Below are positions 34,626 to 47,399 of a stretch of 64,000 bases of DNA, in pieces. Origin of the DNA: Phoronis australis (lineage: Eukaryota; Phoronida; Phoronidae). Position numbers and translations under genes: made by a program. Under the pieces are notes generated by a model. That model saw only the letters and a list, made by a program, of their open reading frames with translations, was not told the origin of the DNA and made no database searches. The stretch is from NCBI GenBank assembly GCA_002633005.1, contig NMRA01000159.1, forward strand, positions 701,520-765,519, given 5' to 3'. Every line of letters starts with the position of its first letter. Position 1 is the first letter of the stretch.

Positions 34626-35257
34626 GAGGTAGTTTATTTTTGAGTTGTAAATGACCCCCACCACAAGTGTGCACGTGCATATGTATGTGCGTATGAATGT
34701 GGCTATAACGGTGCGTATGGATGTGGGTATGTCTGTTTTCTCTTCATGTTCACATGTCTGTAAAAGTATTATATTTAATAATAAAAAACAAAAAGTAAGG
34801 CTGAAAGAGAGAAATTCGAAATATTTCCGGGGGAAATTCACGATCTTACAGTGGAGCCGTCTGTAGTCGTTTCTTCTTTTTGGTGTTGCCTCTTGTAGAA
34901 TGTGTTTCAATCCAACGCTGCTTCCGTAAACGGCAATCCCAAGTTTGCTCCAAGCTTTGACTGGGTTTAAACCAAGCGTCTTTGTACCAAGACGCCAGCG
35001 CCGGGAGTAAATTAATCTTGAGGATAGGCGTTCATCCTACCATTTGGCACTTAAAGCGAATTACAGAAATCCCTGCAAAGTAAACAATTTTTGTGTTAAT
35101 TTCGCATTTTAAACGCTATCACGTTTGAAAAAATACGTGATATCTCAGGCGACCGGCAGTAGCGCTGGGCACTACGACTCCGTTTCCATCGTCTGCTCCA
35201 CTGTGCAATGAAGAAAATTTTTAAATGAAATGGAATCTTTGTGATGATGAAAGAACA
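34626..35257. other. No gene recognised
   Basis: May include the 3' end of the LINE (A-rich tract near 34780-34795). Nothing else recognised. Confidence 0.4.
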
Positions 35258-35418
35258 GGCAAATCCCCCTCCCGACCTCCCCCCATGCAGTGCTATGGCA
35301 TCTACAATCTTGCTTTGAGCAAGTGTTTACAGACAAAATGTTGGCCCCCCCCCCTTGTGATATCCTAGATCAGCCACTGGCACGTATAAATTACGTGCGT
35401 AAGTTAATTCTTGCACCA
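35258..35418 (+). repeat. Interspersed repeat, copy B
   Basis: Nearly identical to 870-1027; the C-run is longer here. Confidence 0.75.
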
Positions 35419-35566
35419 TAGACTATAGTACATGGACCGCCAACTCCGTATACTTTCAATGGACGAAATCTGTGATCTTACGCATAAGCCCTTACGGCAT
35501 TATTCACTGGCGACACCTGGCTAAATTATCTGGTGCAATTTCCGGCAAGTACGTCGTCTGCTAATC

Positions 35567-35749
35567 ATGGTCGGCTACTGTGTGGCCGGTTGTTTGGCCA
35601 CACACACGAAATGCAAAGGAATTAGCTTCCATACCATCCGAAGACCCCATAATCGGCTGTGGGAAGAAAACCTTACTTCTGGTGTCAACTTGAATGGCAG
35701 TTGTTTCAGCAATAAGACTATACATTTGTTCAAGGCCCTTCGAAGATGA
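35567..35749 (+). CDS. THAP-type zinc-finger first exon, fragment
   Basis: ATG at 35567 opens MVGYCVAGCLATHTKCKGIS followed by FH. An N-terminal C-x3-C near residues 5-9, G-(I/V)-S-F-H about 15 residues later and a downstream W fit the start of a THAP DNA-binding domain (C2CH). The rest of the domain (second C-x2-H, A-V-P-T-I-F-type end) is not in this frame; a donor-like CTG|GTGTCA at ~35678 suggests the exon ends there and the later frame is intronic. THAP domains occur in host regulators and in P-element and Kolobok transposases; which applies cannot be told. Confidence 0.5.
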   Translation: MVGYCVAGCLATHTKCKGISFHTIRRPHNRLWEENLTSGVNLNGSCFSNKTIHLFKALRR

Positions 35750-35759
35750 ATGTTTTTAA

Positions 35760-38100
35760 GAGAGTCTACTACTTAATCCTGTCTTCACAAATCCATTTTT
35801 GTTTTCTCCGTTTTGATGAAAACTATCTGGTAAACTTTTAGACGAAAATTATCCGCTAAATTTCTTCCAAAGGTAGTGACTCGTAAACTCTTGTCCTTAC
35901 GAGGAAGTTCAGCCATAGCCTAGTGAGCGAATTAACCAAATTACTCTTCGCTGGCCCTGATCAGACGGTTGGTCTCAGCAGAATGCGCACACTTGGCCAG
36001 GATTTGGATCAGCGATTTCAACAAATTCACATTCGCGTACAAATAAATAGAACGCTGGTAAAACCTTTAACATGAATAAAGATTACATTAATACTTCATA
36101 AATAACCACCCGGACAAGTCAAAATCTATCTCGCAATTCAACAGCAGGTTACACACTCATTTCATGTATCCCGCTCAAAATCTCTCGACTGCAGTCTATG
36201 AAAATGCAACCAACTTCTTTGAAAACATGGAACAGGAACACCAGAGGGGTGTAAAGGTTGTTTTTATTCTTCAATGTTAAATTTTTTGTAAGCGGACATA
36301 TTGTTTTTTAAATTTCCGCCTTAAGTCCTAACATTTCTAAACTTAAGCCTTTCAAACGAACGTTTATGACGAAAACAAAATTCTTCAACCAGTTTTGTAA
36401 AGTCTTATGCCACCTGTAGGGTACATAATGAGCCAATCCCACTCTTAATGTAACAAAAGGGTCCCATGCATAAAGGATACTAAGTATTGCCCTTCTGAAA
36501 TATTACCGTATGCGCCCTAATAAGCGGCCAGGGTGCTTAGAAAAATCCGCTCCAGGAAGGGGGCGCTTATTATAGCCCAAAAGTGGTTGAAACCCGGTCT
36601 CCGAAACAGGTGAAATCGTAAGCTAGAATTCATCAAAGTTACGCTCTGTGACGCATCTGTAACCTATGAACAGAGTTTCTACAAAACTGCAGAGCATTGC
36701 TATCAAACTTTGTTGTCAACTTACGAGCATTTTTCAGAAAATACCACTGCCAAAAATTGCCGTGAATCAGGTTCCAAGCTCCTCAGCTTGGTTTAACTAT
36801 ATATTAATAAACCATAAAAATGGTTCCAAGTGATCAGTGCAATGCCTGCGCACGTCTAATAAATGTGTATCATGCAGCTCCTGATTTAAACAAAGGTCTG
36901 TTTTTTTTATTTTTGGTCCGGTATAAATAACGCCACAGACCTGGAAATCCAGCGAAACACTTCTACCTTACAAATCTGACAATCCCTAGTCTCAGAAAAT
37001 TTGAGCACCCGGCAAAAGATACTAATGATGAAATTCTGGTGATGATAATCACCCACTTTGTTTATTTACTTCACCTCAATTTGAGATACTTGGTAAAATG
37101 AAGCCCATTCGAGTAAGCATCATGTGGGTCCCAATGCCAACCCAATATATAATAGAACCCAACAAGCTCAAGTTGCAGTCAAATCAGGATGGGCATAAAT
37201 AAGGAAATTCACTGTATCAACAGATTGGCCAAATAAGAATAAGATACAAAGTGTTGTTACAGTGCACACGTGCACGATACTTGGTCTATTATTTTCCCGC
37301 TGTAAACGCATGAACCAATCAGATCACCAATGGCGCAAAGTTTTCGAAAATAGCTCGATTTTTCGGGAGTCCTGTTTTACTGTTCTATTTATTTTCAAAA
37401 CTTTATTATGTTACATTTAGTTTATTTTCTGTTCAACTCAATGAAGCCACCTAATATGAATGCATTCAACACAATTAATGCATTGTAAAAACCAAAAGTT
37501 ATGCTCTATCAACGTTAGACAAAATCAGTACACCCCTTTCTTAAAAAATGGGTTAAAAGTTAGAAACAAAGGACACTAGTTTGCATCACTTGTAACGTCG
37601 ATTTTCGACATTGATGTTGGGGAGGAACAAGTCTGGCGACAGCAACACATAATCACACGAAGGCGATGATTTTCAAAATTTGATTCGTTTTCGTAGTATA
37701 TGTCTTTTTTCCCTATGGTTCAGGGCTACTTCTGAATCCAGGAACAAGAACTGAACAAGGCAGGGTTCGTGAAAACGTTGGAGAACGGTAACATTTATAT
37801 AAGGTGTTACAACTGTCATCGATATTGTCATCTCCTCTGTTTTCATCCAACCTTCCGAGATGAAAACTTGAATGAAGAGGACCTTCAGTACTTGAGTGAG
37901 CATGGTATACTGTGTGATTTATGTTGAATTATTCAACGGTTCTTTTAAGAACCATTTCACGCTATAGCTACAACCAACGGCCCTTTTAAGGGCCACTCAA
38001 CACTTCCCAAAAAACTGCTCACTTGAGAATGTTGATTTATAAACACGCTTTCGTAGTTTTCTTAGAAGGCCTATGTGAACCATAAATCAAAAACTATGCT
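35760..38100. other. No gene recognised
   Basis: Unique-looking intronic or intergenic DNA. A gcgccctaataagcgg...gcgcttattatag stretch at 36510-36575 resembles an interspersed inverted repeat also hinted at 11370. Confidence 0.4.
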
Positions 38101-38119
38101 GCTATTGGGCAAGCAGACG

Positions 38120-38257
38120 ACGCTTTTGAGATCTCAGCTTGAACACTTATATCAAAAAATTGTTAACGACGTTGTTTGGCTATCAATATACCTTTCTTTC
38201 TTGCTAAACTATATTAAAAGGACATAACTGATCGGTGAAAAGTCAAAAATCAAATTC
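38120..38257 (-). pseudogene. LINE remnant with internal deletion
   Basis: cgcttttgagatctcagctt matches 7488-7507 and the sequence after it matches 7982-8130, so ~488 bp present at 7.5-8.0 kb is missing between two agatctcagctt words. Like the 7.4 kb copy, it runs directly into an (AT)n tract. Confidence 0.7.
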
Positions 38258-38275
38258 TACAGGCTTTCTACTTTC

Positions 38276-38278
<3 letters not shown>

Positions 38279-38329
<51 letters not shown>
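38279..38329. repeat. (AT)n microsatellite
   Basis: About 51 bp of uninterrupted AT repeats next to the LINE remnant. Confidence 0.97.
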
Positions 38330-38332
<3 letters not shown>

Positions 38333-38395
38333 GTTTGTATACAGAAATGGGGTTATTATCTGAAACCTTGAATTGGGGTAAAATTTTGAGACCTT

Positions 38396-38640
38396 GTTCC
38401 GGGGCATATATATAATATATAGCCCGCAACTGTTTATGCCCCATTGGGTATATGCCCCGGAGCAATATATATCCCGCAATTATATATACCTCACTAGGTA
38501 TATACCCCAGTACTATAGCCCGCAGGTATGTATGTCCCATTGGGTGTATACACTATATACCCCGCAACTTTATATATCCCATTAGATATATGCCCCAGTA
38601 TTTTATATATCCCGGTTTTCCACCTAATATACAATGTACA
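38396..38640 (+). repeat. Degenerate ~60-bp minisatellite (tatatccccgcaac-type)
   Basis: Four to five imperfect units containing (t)atatgccccggag/agta, atat(at)cccgcaac and ccccattgggtatat phrases. Similar phrases recur at 46313-46375 just upstream of paralog 2 exon 2. Confidence 0.65.
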
Positions 38641-40396
38641 AGCCCCGCAACTATGTTTATGTTACACTCGGTTAATGTCTTGATATGCCAAATATACACT
38701 CTTCCAAAGGCCCTTGGAATAACGTGTATGTGTCCACAACAGATTTTACCACTTTCAAACCTAAAAATGTATGATCCTTTCATCTGTTTATAATTCTGAA
38801 ACGTAAGCAGATGACACTACCTCTGTCAGGCTCTACGGTGTACGTTGATACCTTCGATAAAAATACTCTTCTATAAAATCGTTGAAACCATTGTGAATGA
38901 CATTCTTGCTTAGTTCGCCAATAAAAACTCTCACAGATGAAAGCTTAATCATTTATTGATCTGACACATAGTGAACTATAAATAACCCAAATTATCTTTA
39001 AAATCAAATGATTGACACCAAAATATAGGATACATGTACATCCATAGAAACAATGTTTGTGGTGTACGTGTACTAACAGTTTCATCCTGTGCAACATACA
39101 GATCTTAGCAGGCTTCCAGTCACCACAATTTCAGACTCCCACCATCTTAGTAGCAATTAAGACTACAAATGTAATTAAAGAAAATGTGATAGTTTTAGAT
39201 TAATTCGTGTTTGCTTTCTTCATACAAAATGCTTATACATAGTGATTACCATTCTCAATTATAACTGAAAGCAGTTATTTTTAAAGATGTCTAAACTGCA
39301 AAAACTGCAGTGCAATTTGTCTGTATTGTCTAACTAACAAAACTCAGGTTCTTAGATGCTGTGGTTGAAGTGATGGTGGTGATGATGAAGACCCTAACGA
39401 TCGGAGGTGACACTATGTAACTTAAGAAAAAAAACATAATAATGAGCAGATCCTGTTAACTTTGCTGTGCTCTTATTGAAAGTCCTATGATCATCGCTTT
39501 TGGCATCACTAACACATCCCGATGACTCTTTTCCCACCTCCATGGAGATGGTCGTATTGTCATCATCACTTTCAGCATCATTGCATAGCTTGGTCAATTT
39601 TCCTTTAACCTAGAACTTTCCAGACTCCATACTAGTGAAATTTAATCAGTGTATCACCTGAATTTTTTAAACATACATTTTGCTATGATAAAAGTTCGAA
39701 GATTAGGAAGGATTTTGTAGTTCGTAATACATGCGTTGTAAAAACTGTCATAAAACAAGTTTTTGTTAATTTTAGTGATTTACAGAGAATTTTCTGTATA
39801 TTATATTAAACTTAGGCCGGACAGGTATCTACTGAGTTTCAAGATTTTTTTACACTTTTTACCAATTTCTTAGTGTAGAACATTAATCATTTGACAAGTA
39901 TCCTTGTACACATTGCGAAAGCTGTCATTCCTGTAAGATATATGTATGATCCTACATTCTTACTAAAACAAACTGTCTTACACAAACATTAATATAACAT
40001 TAACAATTGTAATAGCAATAATACTTTTGTGATTTCTTTGTAGTTCAAATCTGTTTGTTGTGTTCCCTTTTAGTATTCCTGCAGGTCGATAGTCCAACGA
40101 GGAGTTAGTCAGAAAGACTTTTAAGACTTTTGGGCTTCTGAATTAAGTTGTGTTTTTCTTATTACTACTTTCATTCGATAGGTTTGTGGTCTCAAGACCA
40201 AAGGATCTTTATTCTAGACAGTGTTGAAATATACCTGATTAAAGGCGCGTAGGAAGGCAAAAAATGGGGGCACAAACCATTTCGACGTCGCCAAATAACT
40301 CCCCCATCGCGACCACCTCCGCTACCTCCCCCCACTCTCGCCCCCTGTCCTTCAAATGCGACCATATCTGTACCGAAATTTCCACGTGGAGAGGCA
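38641..40396. other. No gene recognised except an acidic open frame
   Basis: The minus frame 39597-39394 begins LTKLCNDAESDDDNTTISME and is rich in Asp/Ser. It resembles the acidic character of the exon at 44765-44815 and might be a later exon of the same gene, but no splice evidence links them. Confidence 0.25.
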
Positions 40397-40551
40397 CAGT
40401 GGCGGATTTAGGGGGCCAAGAGGCCATGACACTCCGAAAATTCTCCCAGATTCCATTTGTCAGTTTGAAGGTGCCAATTTATGACTGGTAAAACCCTTGC
40501 TAATACTCTGTCCTGCCCCCCCTCCCAACTCAAAATCCTGGATCCGCCTGT
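40397..40551. mobile_element. hAT-like MITE
   Basis: A ~155 bp element with ends cagtggcggatttaggggg and, in reverse, cacaggcggatccaggattt. An 8-bp flanking pair gagaggca / ggacggca agrees at 5 of 8 positions, compatible with an old hAT target duplication. A relative is at 49163-49326. Confidence 0.6.
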
Positions 40552-40559
40552 GGGACGGC

Positions 40560-43500
40560 AATCCCGGGGATCCAGCCATTAAGATTGAGTTGTGTAACCG
40601 TGAACCAACACGAAAAGTAAGATTGGGCCAAGTACACTAACCGGTAGCGAGGAGCTGCCTCAAGTACCTATAGCTGAGATATACCAGTGTGAAAATACGA
40701 AATTTTCGATGAACTAAAGCTAGGTGCTGGTCAGCACATCAATGATTCACTTGAGACAGGCAGCTTAGCTCGTACCGGCCGTCTGCGCTCGTTCTAAGGT
40801 CAAGATTCATTTTGTTGTGATCCAGTTTCGGAAAAACTTTATTTTATTATGGTCATTCTTCGAAAGAGTTTTTGTTTTTTGAAAATTTGAGGCCCCAAAG
40901 TCCTTGTTATAGTGCCTTTGGGACTGTTTCAAAATCCCTATTTGAAACACGACCGGTAGTTCAGTTTCTGGTGCCTGAGGAAAAGCAATCAATTCAGTTT
41001 TGAAGGACAAAAATTAATTACTCAATACTACAAGAAACTAAAAACACCAAGGAACTGTGAAGACAACCTTTCCAAGAAATGAGTTTAATTTTATTTATTT
41101 GAGGATTTTAAAACGCTTTTTCTATCTACGTCTAAGTGTACTTTACTATTTGGGGATCGGATTGGCAGAGTTTTTCCAACTCCATGCAGTAATTAAATTC
41201 ACTGAATTATCACCAATTCTTACAAGATTAGCTTCTAACTGTCAAAAATCATCTATGAATCTATCGATATTTGAAGATACATAAACAGAAACCAACGAAT
41301 TTGTTTATCAAACAGGAATGGTATGCGCAATTTTTGCAGGGTATTCGTATTAAGGTTTTTTCAGAGGTACCAATAACTGTTCACGATGTAAACTTGAATG
41401 CCACTGACAAAAAAACGTTGAAATCTTTGTTTATGATTGCGAGATTTCTTTGACTACCCCTTTCGACATGTACACGATCATCACAAATAGTAGCTTAGAC
41501 AGCAAAGTTCTCCACATGTGGGAATTCCTTAAAAACAACTCATAGTGACCATGTTCAAAAGAGATTCTATTCTTGTGATACTAAGGGAAACAGTAACATT
41601 ATTTTATAACTCACCATCGGAAATAGTCCTTTTGTGTAATTCACAAGTAGTGGTTTTCACGTTCTTCAAAATTTACGTGAACAACCTCGTTGAAAACGTC
41701 TGTGCACATCAAAGTTGGGTGCAAAACATATAACAATTTATGTCAATTGAAACTGAATTAATACAAGATGCAATGCATTTTTATGTCGTCTAGAGTAACT
41801 GCAAGCACTGTAGTTGATTTGTGTGGTCTTACATGTACGTCGGTCACGACTTTAGGGCCTCATTCAAAATGACCGGCGACATCAGCGTCCATTTCAAAAC
41901 TCTGCTTACGGAGACAAACAAGGATTAAGATTGGTAAAACACGTATATTTGTGATGGCTGATATATGTCCATGACATCACATGAGCAGTTGCTGACGGAC
42001 ATTGGGTAGTGTGACCATCAGCTGCTTATTATGCTTATGTTCACACTTTAGGGCACTGGTGTCTAATAACAGAAATTCATTAGCAGTAATAGAATGGCTG
42101 CAGGACGGGATTGAACTGGAACCTGGTACAACACTTCGGGGTGGCAGGTGGCACCAATGCACTATTAATTAAAATGCGTTTGCCTGACTTACTTGAAAGA
42201 ATCTATGTAATATTTCTGATGCTAAAATATTTAGTGCCGATCATCACGAATTGTTGTGTCGCCTCTCCCTCCCCCCTCCTCCCCTCCGGAGAGGGTTCCG
42301 CCCGAGACAAATCTCTCTCCATCCTAGCTACAGGTGCGCCCCTCAGGATGTACACAGAAGTCCTTGTCCTGACTGTTGCATGTTTCTGTATGCATTATAC
42401 ATTGCTCCTTGCTAGTTCAAAGGTTTAATTTGCCCTTTATATTTACCGTCAATCTTAACGAACTTGAACGTTCGTATTCTTCACTGTCTTAATCATATTT
42501 TCTAAACTTAGAATAAGTAATGCTTGTGCGAAAATCTTGCACCTCCATTTTGGTTGATATGAATTCTGATGAGACTGATCATCGCTCACATATATCAGTC
42601 TGATTAGGATCGTTTTTGGTCAGTGACAAGAATTCGTATAAATTACTAGGGCTGATGAAAAAACTTAGATCTTATATTACACCATTCGTTAATATTAATT
42701 CTTATCAACATCTTATAACATGTCATACCATTCTTAGAAATAGTCGAAATTAATCTATTTTAAAGAGTCATTTGTAATAAATTCATCAAAAGTAATTGAT
42801 TGTGTACACCTGTCGTGCACGCGCAGATATAGTCCCTGTGTACACTTGTCCTGCACGTGCAGATATACATGTATATAGAGGGACAAACGGAAATTTACCC
42901 CGAACTACTCCACCGAGAGAGGGCACCGTCTGAAATGGGACACCTTAAGTTGAAAGGCTAAACATCATTAAGCTGGGGAAAAAGTGACAGTTCATTTCAC
43001 CGTCGTGTGGTCCCAAAACGATGCAGGGAGTGACCTCCTTCAAAAATGAAATCACAATTTCACAAAAAACAGGAAAATAGAGGTAATCGATTCCAATATT
43101 GGGCCCTCTCTCCGTGAGCGGCCCCGAAAGAATTTTTCAATAAAAACACAAAAAGGTGGCCACTTGAATGTCATAAATGGCCTCCTTCAAGGGCGAGGAC
43201 TCCTAAATATGAAAAAACTATATTTTCAAATATCAGGAAGTGCGCAACAATTGTTGTTATCTGTCAGGTCATCAATTTTTCGCAAGCGATATCCAGTTTC
43301 GAGAAAAAAGTATAAAGCGAAGGTTGTCTCCGTTTTCCCTTGCCAGAGAGGGGGCTCTAGAAAAATATAGTTTTGCATTCGCAAAATTGACTTACTGAAT
43401 TTAAGCATCTAGTAAATTAGTACGCTCCGCAAAAGCTTCGCTTTACAAATTTTATCGATTTTTCGAAATACATGTATGGGTTTAGACGACTGGTGATGCA

Positions 43501-44190
43501 AAAGCGAAGACCATAACGACAGTGTCCTGGCCAGGGTCCTCAAAAGGTACTCCATGCACTGATGCAGGTTTGTTTAATGTTCTCTTGAATTTTCTCTCTT
43601 ATCCGTTTTTCGCAGTCTTTCTTTTCTCGGCTGTCCCCGGCACCACGCTTATATCGGTTGCCACGGTTTAACCCAGACGCTTAAAAACTTTTCGGGGGGC
43701 CCGTGCCCCTCCCCCCCCCCGTTTCCTACGGCACTGGATTAGCAGGCATAAAAGAGTGTAAGGTAACTATATCGCCATGACCACGATTGGTGGGTGGCAG
43801 GGCTAGGATGGCAAGAAAAAATTCCCGAAAGAACCCTGCATTTTCAAAACAAAGTCTTTAAATTTGCATTCATAATAATTCTTAATTGCGCTCAAATGTA
43901 CTAAAACAGCAGTCTTCTATAAGCTACGATGCAGTGTCATCACCCAATTCATTTTCAGACTAAAAGACTTTCGAACTATAATTCCTTTGCTTTGAAGACT
44001 ATCAAAAGTCCTTCGGAATAAACGATCGACAAACCCCATCTCAGCACATCTCGTATAGACATCACAAAACAATAAAGAAATAATAGCTGAACAGGTATTA
44101 CCGTATCCTAGACACCACCAAGAAATAAATTTTGAATTAAAATAGAAATTGCATTGTAAAATTTGAAAAACAAGTAATTTTAGTTACATG
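40560..44190. other. No gene recognised
   Basis: Long unique-looking stretch with short open frames lacking family resemblance. Two related segments at 42805-42870 (tgtacacctgtcgtgcacgc and tgtacacttgtcctgcacgt) form a ~45 bp tandem pair. Confidence 0.4.
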
Positions 44191-44196
44191 AAATAC

Positions 44197-44284
44197 CTTT
44201 CAGACGATCTATCAGAAAAGCTCTTGGTTATTTTAGCAGAACTGGACACCTTGTGACGAAAACGGCACCTCCTCATTTCTTCAT
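44197..44284 (-). CDS. Exon of an unknown minus-strand gene (basic segment)
   Basis: Acceptor ttgtttcag before 44284 and donor GAAAG|GTATTT after 44197; 88 bp. It encodes EEMRRCRFRHKVSSSAKITK and then SFSDRSSE. Its two leading bases complete the codon left by the exon at 44765 (G + AT = Asp), giving TDE-D-EEMRR across the join. No family recognised. Confidence 0.45.
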
Positions 44285-44764
44285 CTGAAACAAATTATAA
44301 ATGCAGTGATCTATGCTGCACTTTTACGTTTGTTTTCATTTGTTTGGCTTACTTAAAGCTGTCTTCTAAATTTCCATTAACATGAGTTTGAAAGTTATTC
44401 TGCTACATTAAATGGTTCAACTAGTAAACAATAAATATGTTGGGATGCAAACTGTTGCAAATAACGAAATGCGCAATGTTTTACAATGCTACTTCATAAG
44501 TCTGAAAAACAGGCTGTATGCTAGTGGAATAAGAATCAAAATGACTCTATAGTTACCTTATGAAAGTATTAAATCAAAGTAGTGATTCATTAGGACCTCG
44601 CACGCACGAATTTAAGAACATAAAATTATAGAAACCATGCGACAATTTGTAGAATCTTCGACAATTTATAAGTATATTTTCCTTAAAACTCATAACACCT
44701 TCATAACTCACCCATGTGAAGTTGCATGTTTCCCTAATCTGAGAAAATAAGCACCAAATTCTAC

Positions 44765-44815
44765 CTTCATCTGTATCATTGTCACTTGAACTGAATGGAT
44801 TGGCGACATTCTCAT
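44765..44815 (-). CDS. Small acidic exon of an unknown minus-strand gene
   Basis: Acceptor tttttttcag before 44815 and donor GAAG|GTAGAA after 44765; exactly 51 bp. It encodes ENVANPFSSSDNDTDE. The acidic Ser/Asp stretch followed by a basic segment in the next exon suggests a disordered nuclear-type region. Upstream and downstream exons were not found. Confidence 0.45.
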
Positions 44816-46395
44816 CTGAAAAAAATCAAAACTGTCAATAGAAATGAATTGCTGTCTATAGTCCAAGGGGTCTATAGTTCGAAAACAATGGGATCTGTCC
44901 TCCGAAAAGTCAATAGTCGGAAAAATAGTTTTTTACATTATTCCGTAATCTACAGAATTAAATGTCTTCAAGATTTCAGATAATTTTACACCATATTCTG
45001 CATCTTTCAAAATTCCGTAAAGCTCTGTGAAGCAGGCAAGGCTCTCTTTCTTGAAATCGTGGTTATTTAATGAACAACCTGAACAAGCTACAAACACTTA
45101 GTTTAATGTTGCAAATTATCCTTGGTGACTATCGAGTTGGTAACGTAAGATAAGTTTCCCCTTAACTCTTCGGAGTATTGACCAATCGAGCCACAGAACC
45201 TTTGGACCAACCATCCCTTAATTATTGAGTATATTAAGCGGACATCAAAGTTACTGAGAGAATTCAAAGATATTTTAGGTATTTTTTCACAAGGTCTGGT
45301 CTGGTGTTTGTGCCGTCCTTTTAATGACAACAGAAAATACATGTATGTGTAGTGAAAACACATTCTAGTCACATAGTTAGTAAAAATTTGAGAACCTGTA
45401 TATTTCGGCAACCCAGAGAAAATAACTTCAGTAAATTATTTTACCCTAGAATTTCCCGTTTCAAGTTTGAGATTTGGTTTTCAGTCACTGATTTCAAACG
45501 GTTCATTTAAGGGTTGAAAATGATCTAAGGTTGATACTAGATCACTCACATTGGAGCAATGTGAAAACATGAACTGTTTCATGCTACATTAAGAAGATAC
45601 CCACATTTAAAGAACTGGGCAAGCAACACAGCATATCTATAACTTTGGTCGCTAATTTTCCAGGCTTGTTTGAAGTGTAATTATTTGTAAGGAAAAGTTT
45701 GTGCTTGGCATGTAGAATTGAACCAGAACAAAGTGTAAAAGTTTTACGAGCGATTTAACTCAATGCCTCAAGATATGGTTTAGTGTAAATGCTAGTATGT
45801 ACATATGCTGATTTGCTTCTTATTAGAATTTGTACATGCATGCCTAATTATTGCTTATTTATTTGATACAGGGATTCCATCTTACTAGAGGGCCTTTTGT
45901 AGCGTTCCAGTCCACAAAATGGACGAATTTCGTAGGAAAATCTGCTGAAAGAGCACCCATTTGTAAGGAATTCTCTCAGAAAAGGCACCATATCGCAGTG
46001 AATCTGGAAAATCCTACTAAGTGCAATTATTCTCAGCGATATAAAGCATAGTAATCTAAAACTCTCTGGATTTTATAGTAAAAGGAATTCTTCAGCTCAT
46101 AATAAAGGGGTGGTTACATTTTGAAACGTTTTTAGGAAGCTAGGACAGATGCGAGTATTTGGCCGCATCTTCTGCATTAGAAATAGTTTCTAGGACACTG
46201 CCAATTGCATGTTAGCCATCCATTATGCCAACATTTTGCAATAACTTAAATAACCAAAATATTAAGAAATTTGAAAGACTTACCATAGACTTAGATCTTG
46301 AATGTACCATCATTATATATACCCCACAATTTTTTGCAATCCCACAGTAAAGGTCTCATAAATAAAAATGCCCCGGATCTGTATAGTTCTCTTAG

Positions 46396-46403
<8 letters not shown>
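44816..46403. other. No gene recognised
   Basis: Unique-looking sequence; the 45103-45411 minus and 45851-46051 plus frames have no family resemblance. Confidence 0.4.

Positions 46404-46470
<67 letters not shown>
46404..46470. repeat. (GT)n microsatellite
   Basis: About 33 GT units; homology to the 8.2-10.7 kb block starts at its downstream edge. Confidence 0.97.
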
Positions 46471-46472
<2 letters not shown>

Positions 46473-46621
46473 ATGTACTTTTACTGTGTTAAAATATGTA
46501 GTTTTGTAACCTTAATGCGATTCAAAAGCCATGTGCAAAGCATTTTTGTTAGAAATGAGGTTGCTCTTGTAGATTTGCAATTTTCATTAATTCTTCAGGC
46601 AAGTTGTACATTCAATTTCAG

Positions 46622-47399
46622 GTACATATTCTCAAACAGGACGACTTGGACAACCGGTCGAAACCTCTTGTACAGAAGAGCGAAAATAGTGATGGACGAT
46701 TACAATCAGTATACCTACCACACCTTCATGGACGGGGACATGATTTGGAATTGGTCTGAATGGCCTCATTTCGATGCTAACATCAATCGATCAAACTTGT
46801 CTCCAATGCGGGCGTACGAGCAGTTTTTGTTACGAAATCTACCCGTTTACAGCAACCCGTTTTACTGTTACATGGGAACTGGTAAACATAGCATTAAAGA
46901 CGATATGGAAACATTTATGAGAAAATATGCTTGTGGATCGGGATGTGCCCAAACTAACAGAACATTTCCCGCTATTTGTCTTGCAATAGCACCGGACGCC
47001 GCAGTTGCCAGTTTCCACAAGCATGCCATCGACAAGCTCTTGCCGTACAGTGAGCAATACGAAGCCAAATCTTGGTGGGTGTCTCAACAGATTATGTTCG
47101 TTCGAATGTACGTCAGGTTCCACAAACAAAGTTTGACTTTTCTGCCAGTAACAGTTTGCAATCCGTCCCACTCCAAGTATCCTCGCGGCTTGATCTCGTA
47201 CCACGAAATTATAGATGCAGAAAAATTAATGTCGCCTCCTTCGAAACGGAACTTGTCCATTTGGTTCGAAATGCATAATGTATTTAACAAGCCGAGCCTA
47301 GTACCCACGTGCCATCATATACTAGACCCGACCTCAAAGAGAACACCAAACTCTAATATGGAAATGTATGTTATGGATAGCGTGATCGTCAAGAATTAA
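46622..47399 (+). CDS. Last exon of glycosyltransferase-like gene, paralog 2
   Basis: Same structure as 8396-9173: CAG acceptor ending 46621, phase 2 entry, 778 bp, TAA at 47397-47399. It keeps TTGRNLLYRRA, FMDGDMIW, SWWVSQQIM, YPRGLISYHE and all six sequons. Hand comparison with paralog 1 gives about 19 amino-acid replacements and about 9 silent changes. They cluster in the segment after FYC (residues ~88-113 of the exon) and around the MFVRMYVRFH stretch. The upstream partner exon is proposed at 32684-32935. Confidence 0.75.

Larger units (their letters stand above)
32684..47399 (+). other. Gene model: glycosyltransferase-like, paralog 2 (two exons, 13.7 kb intron)
   Basis: Join of 32684-32935 and 46622-47399 predicts about 339 residues: N-terminal anchor, short stem, then a lumenal domain with D-G-D and six sequons. 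This layout is that of Golgi type II enzymes. The intron holds an L1-like remnant, a THAP-like exon, minisatellites and an opposite-strand exon pair, so it could also be two separate loci. Confidence 0.5.
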
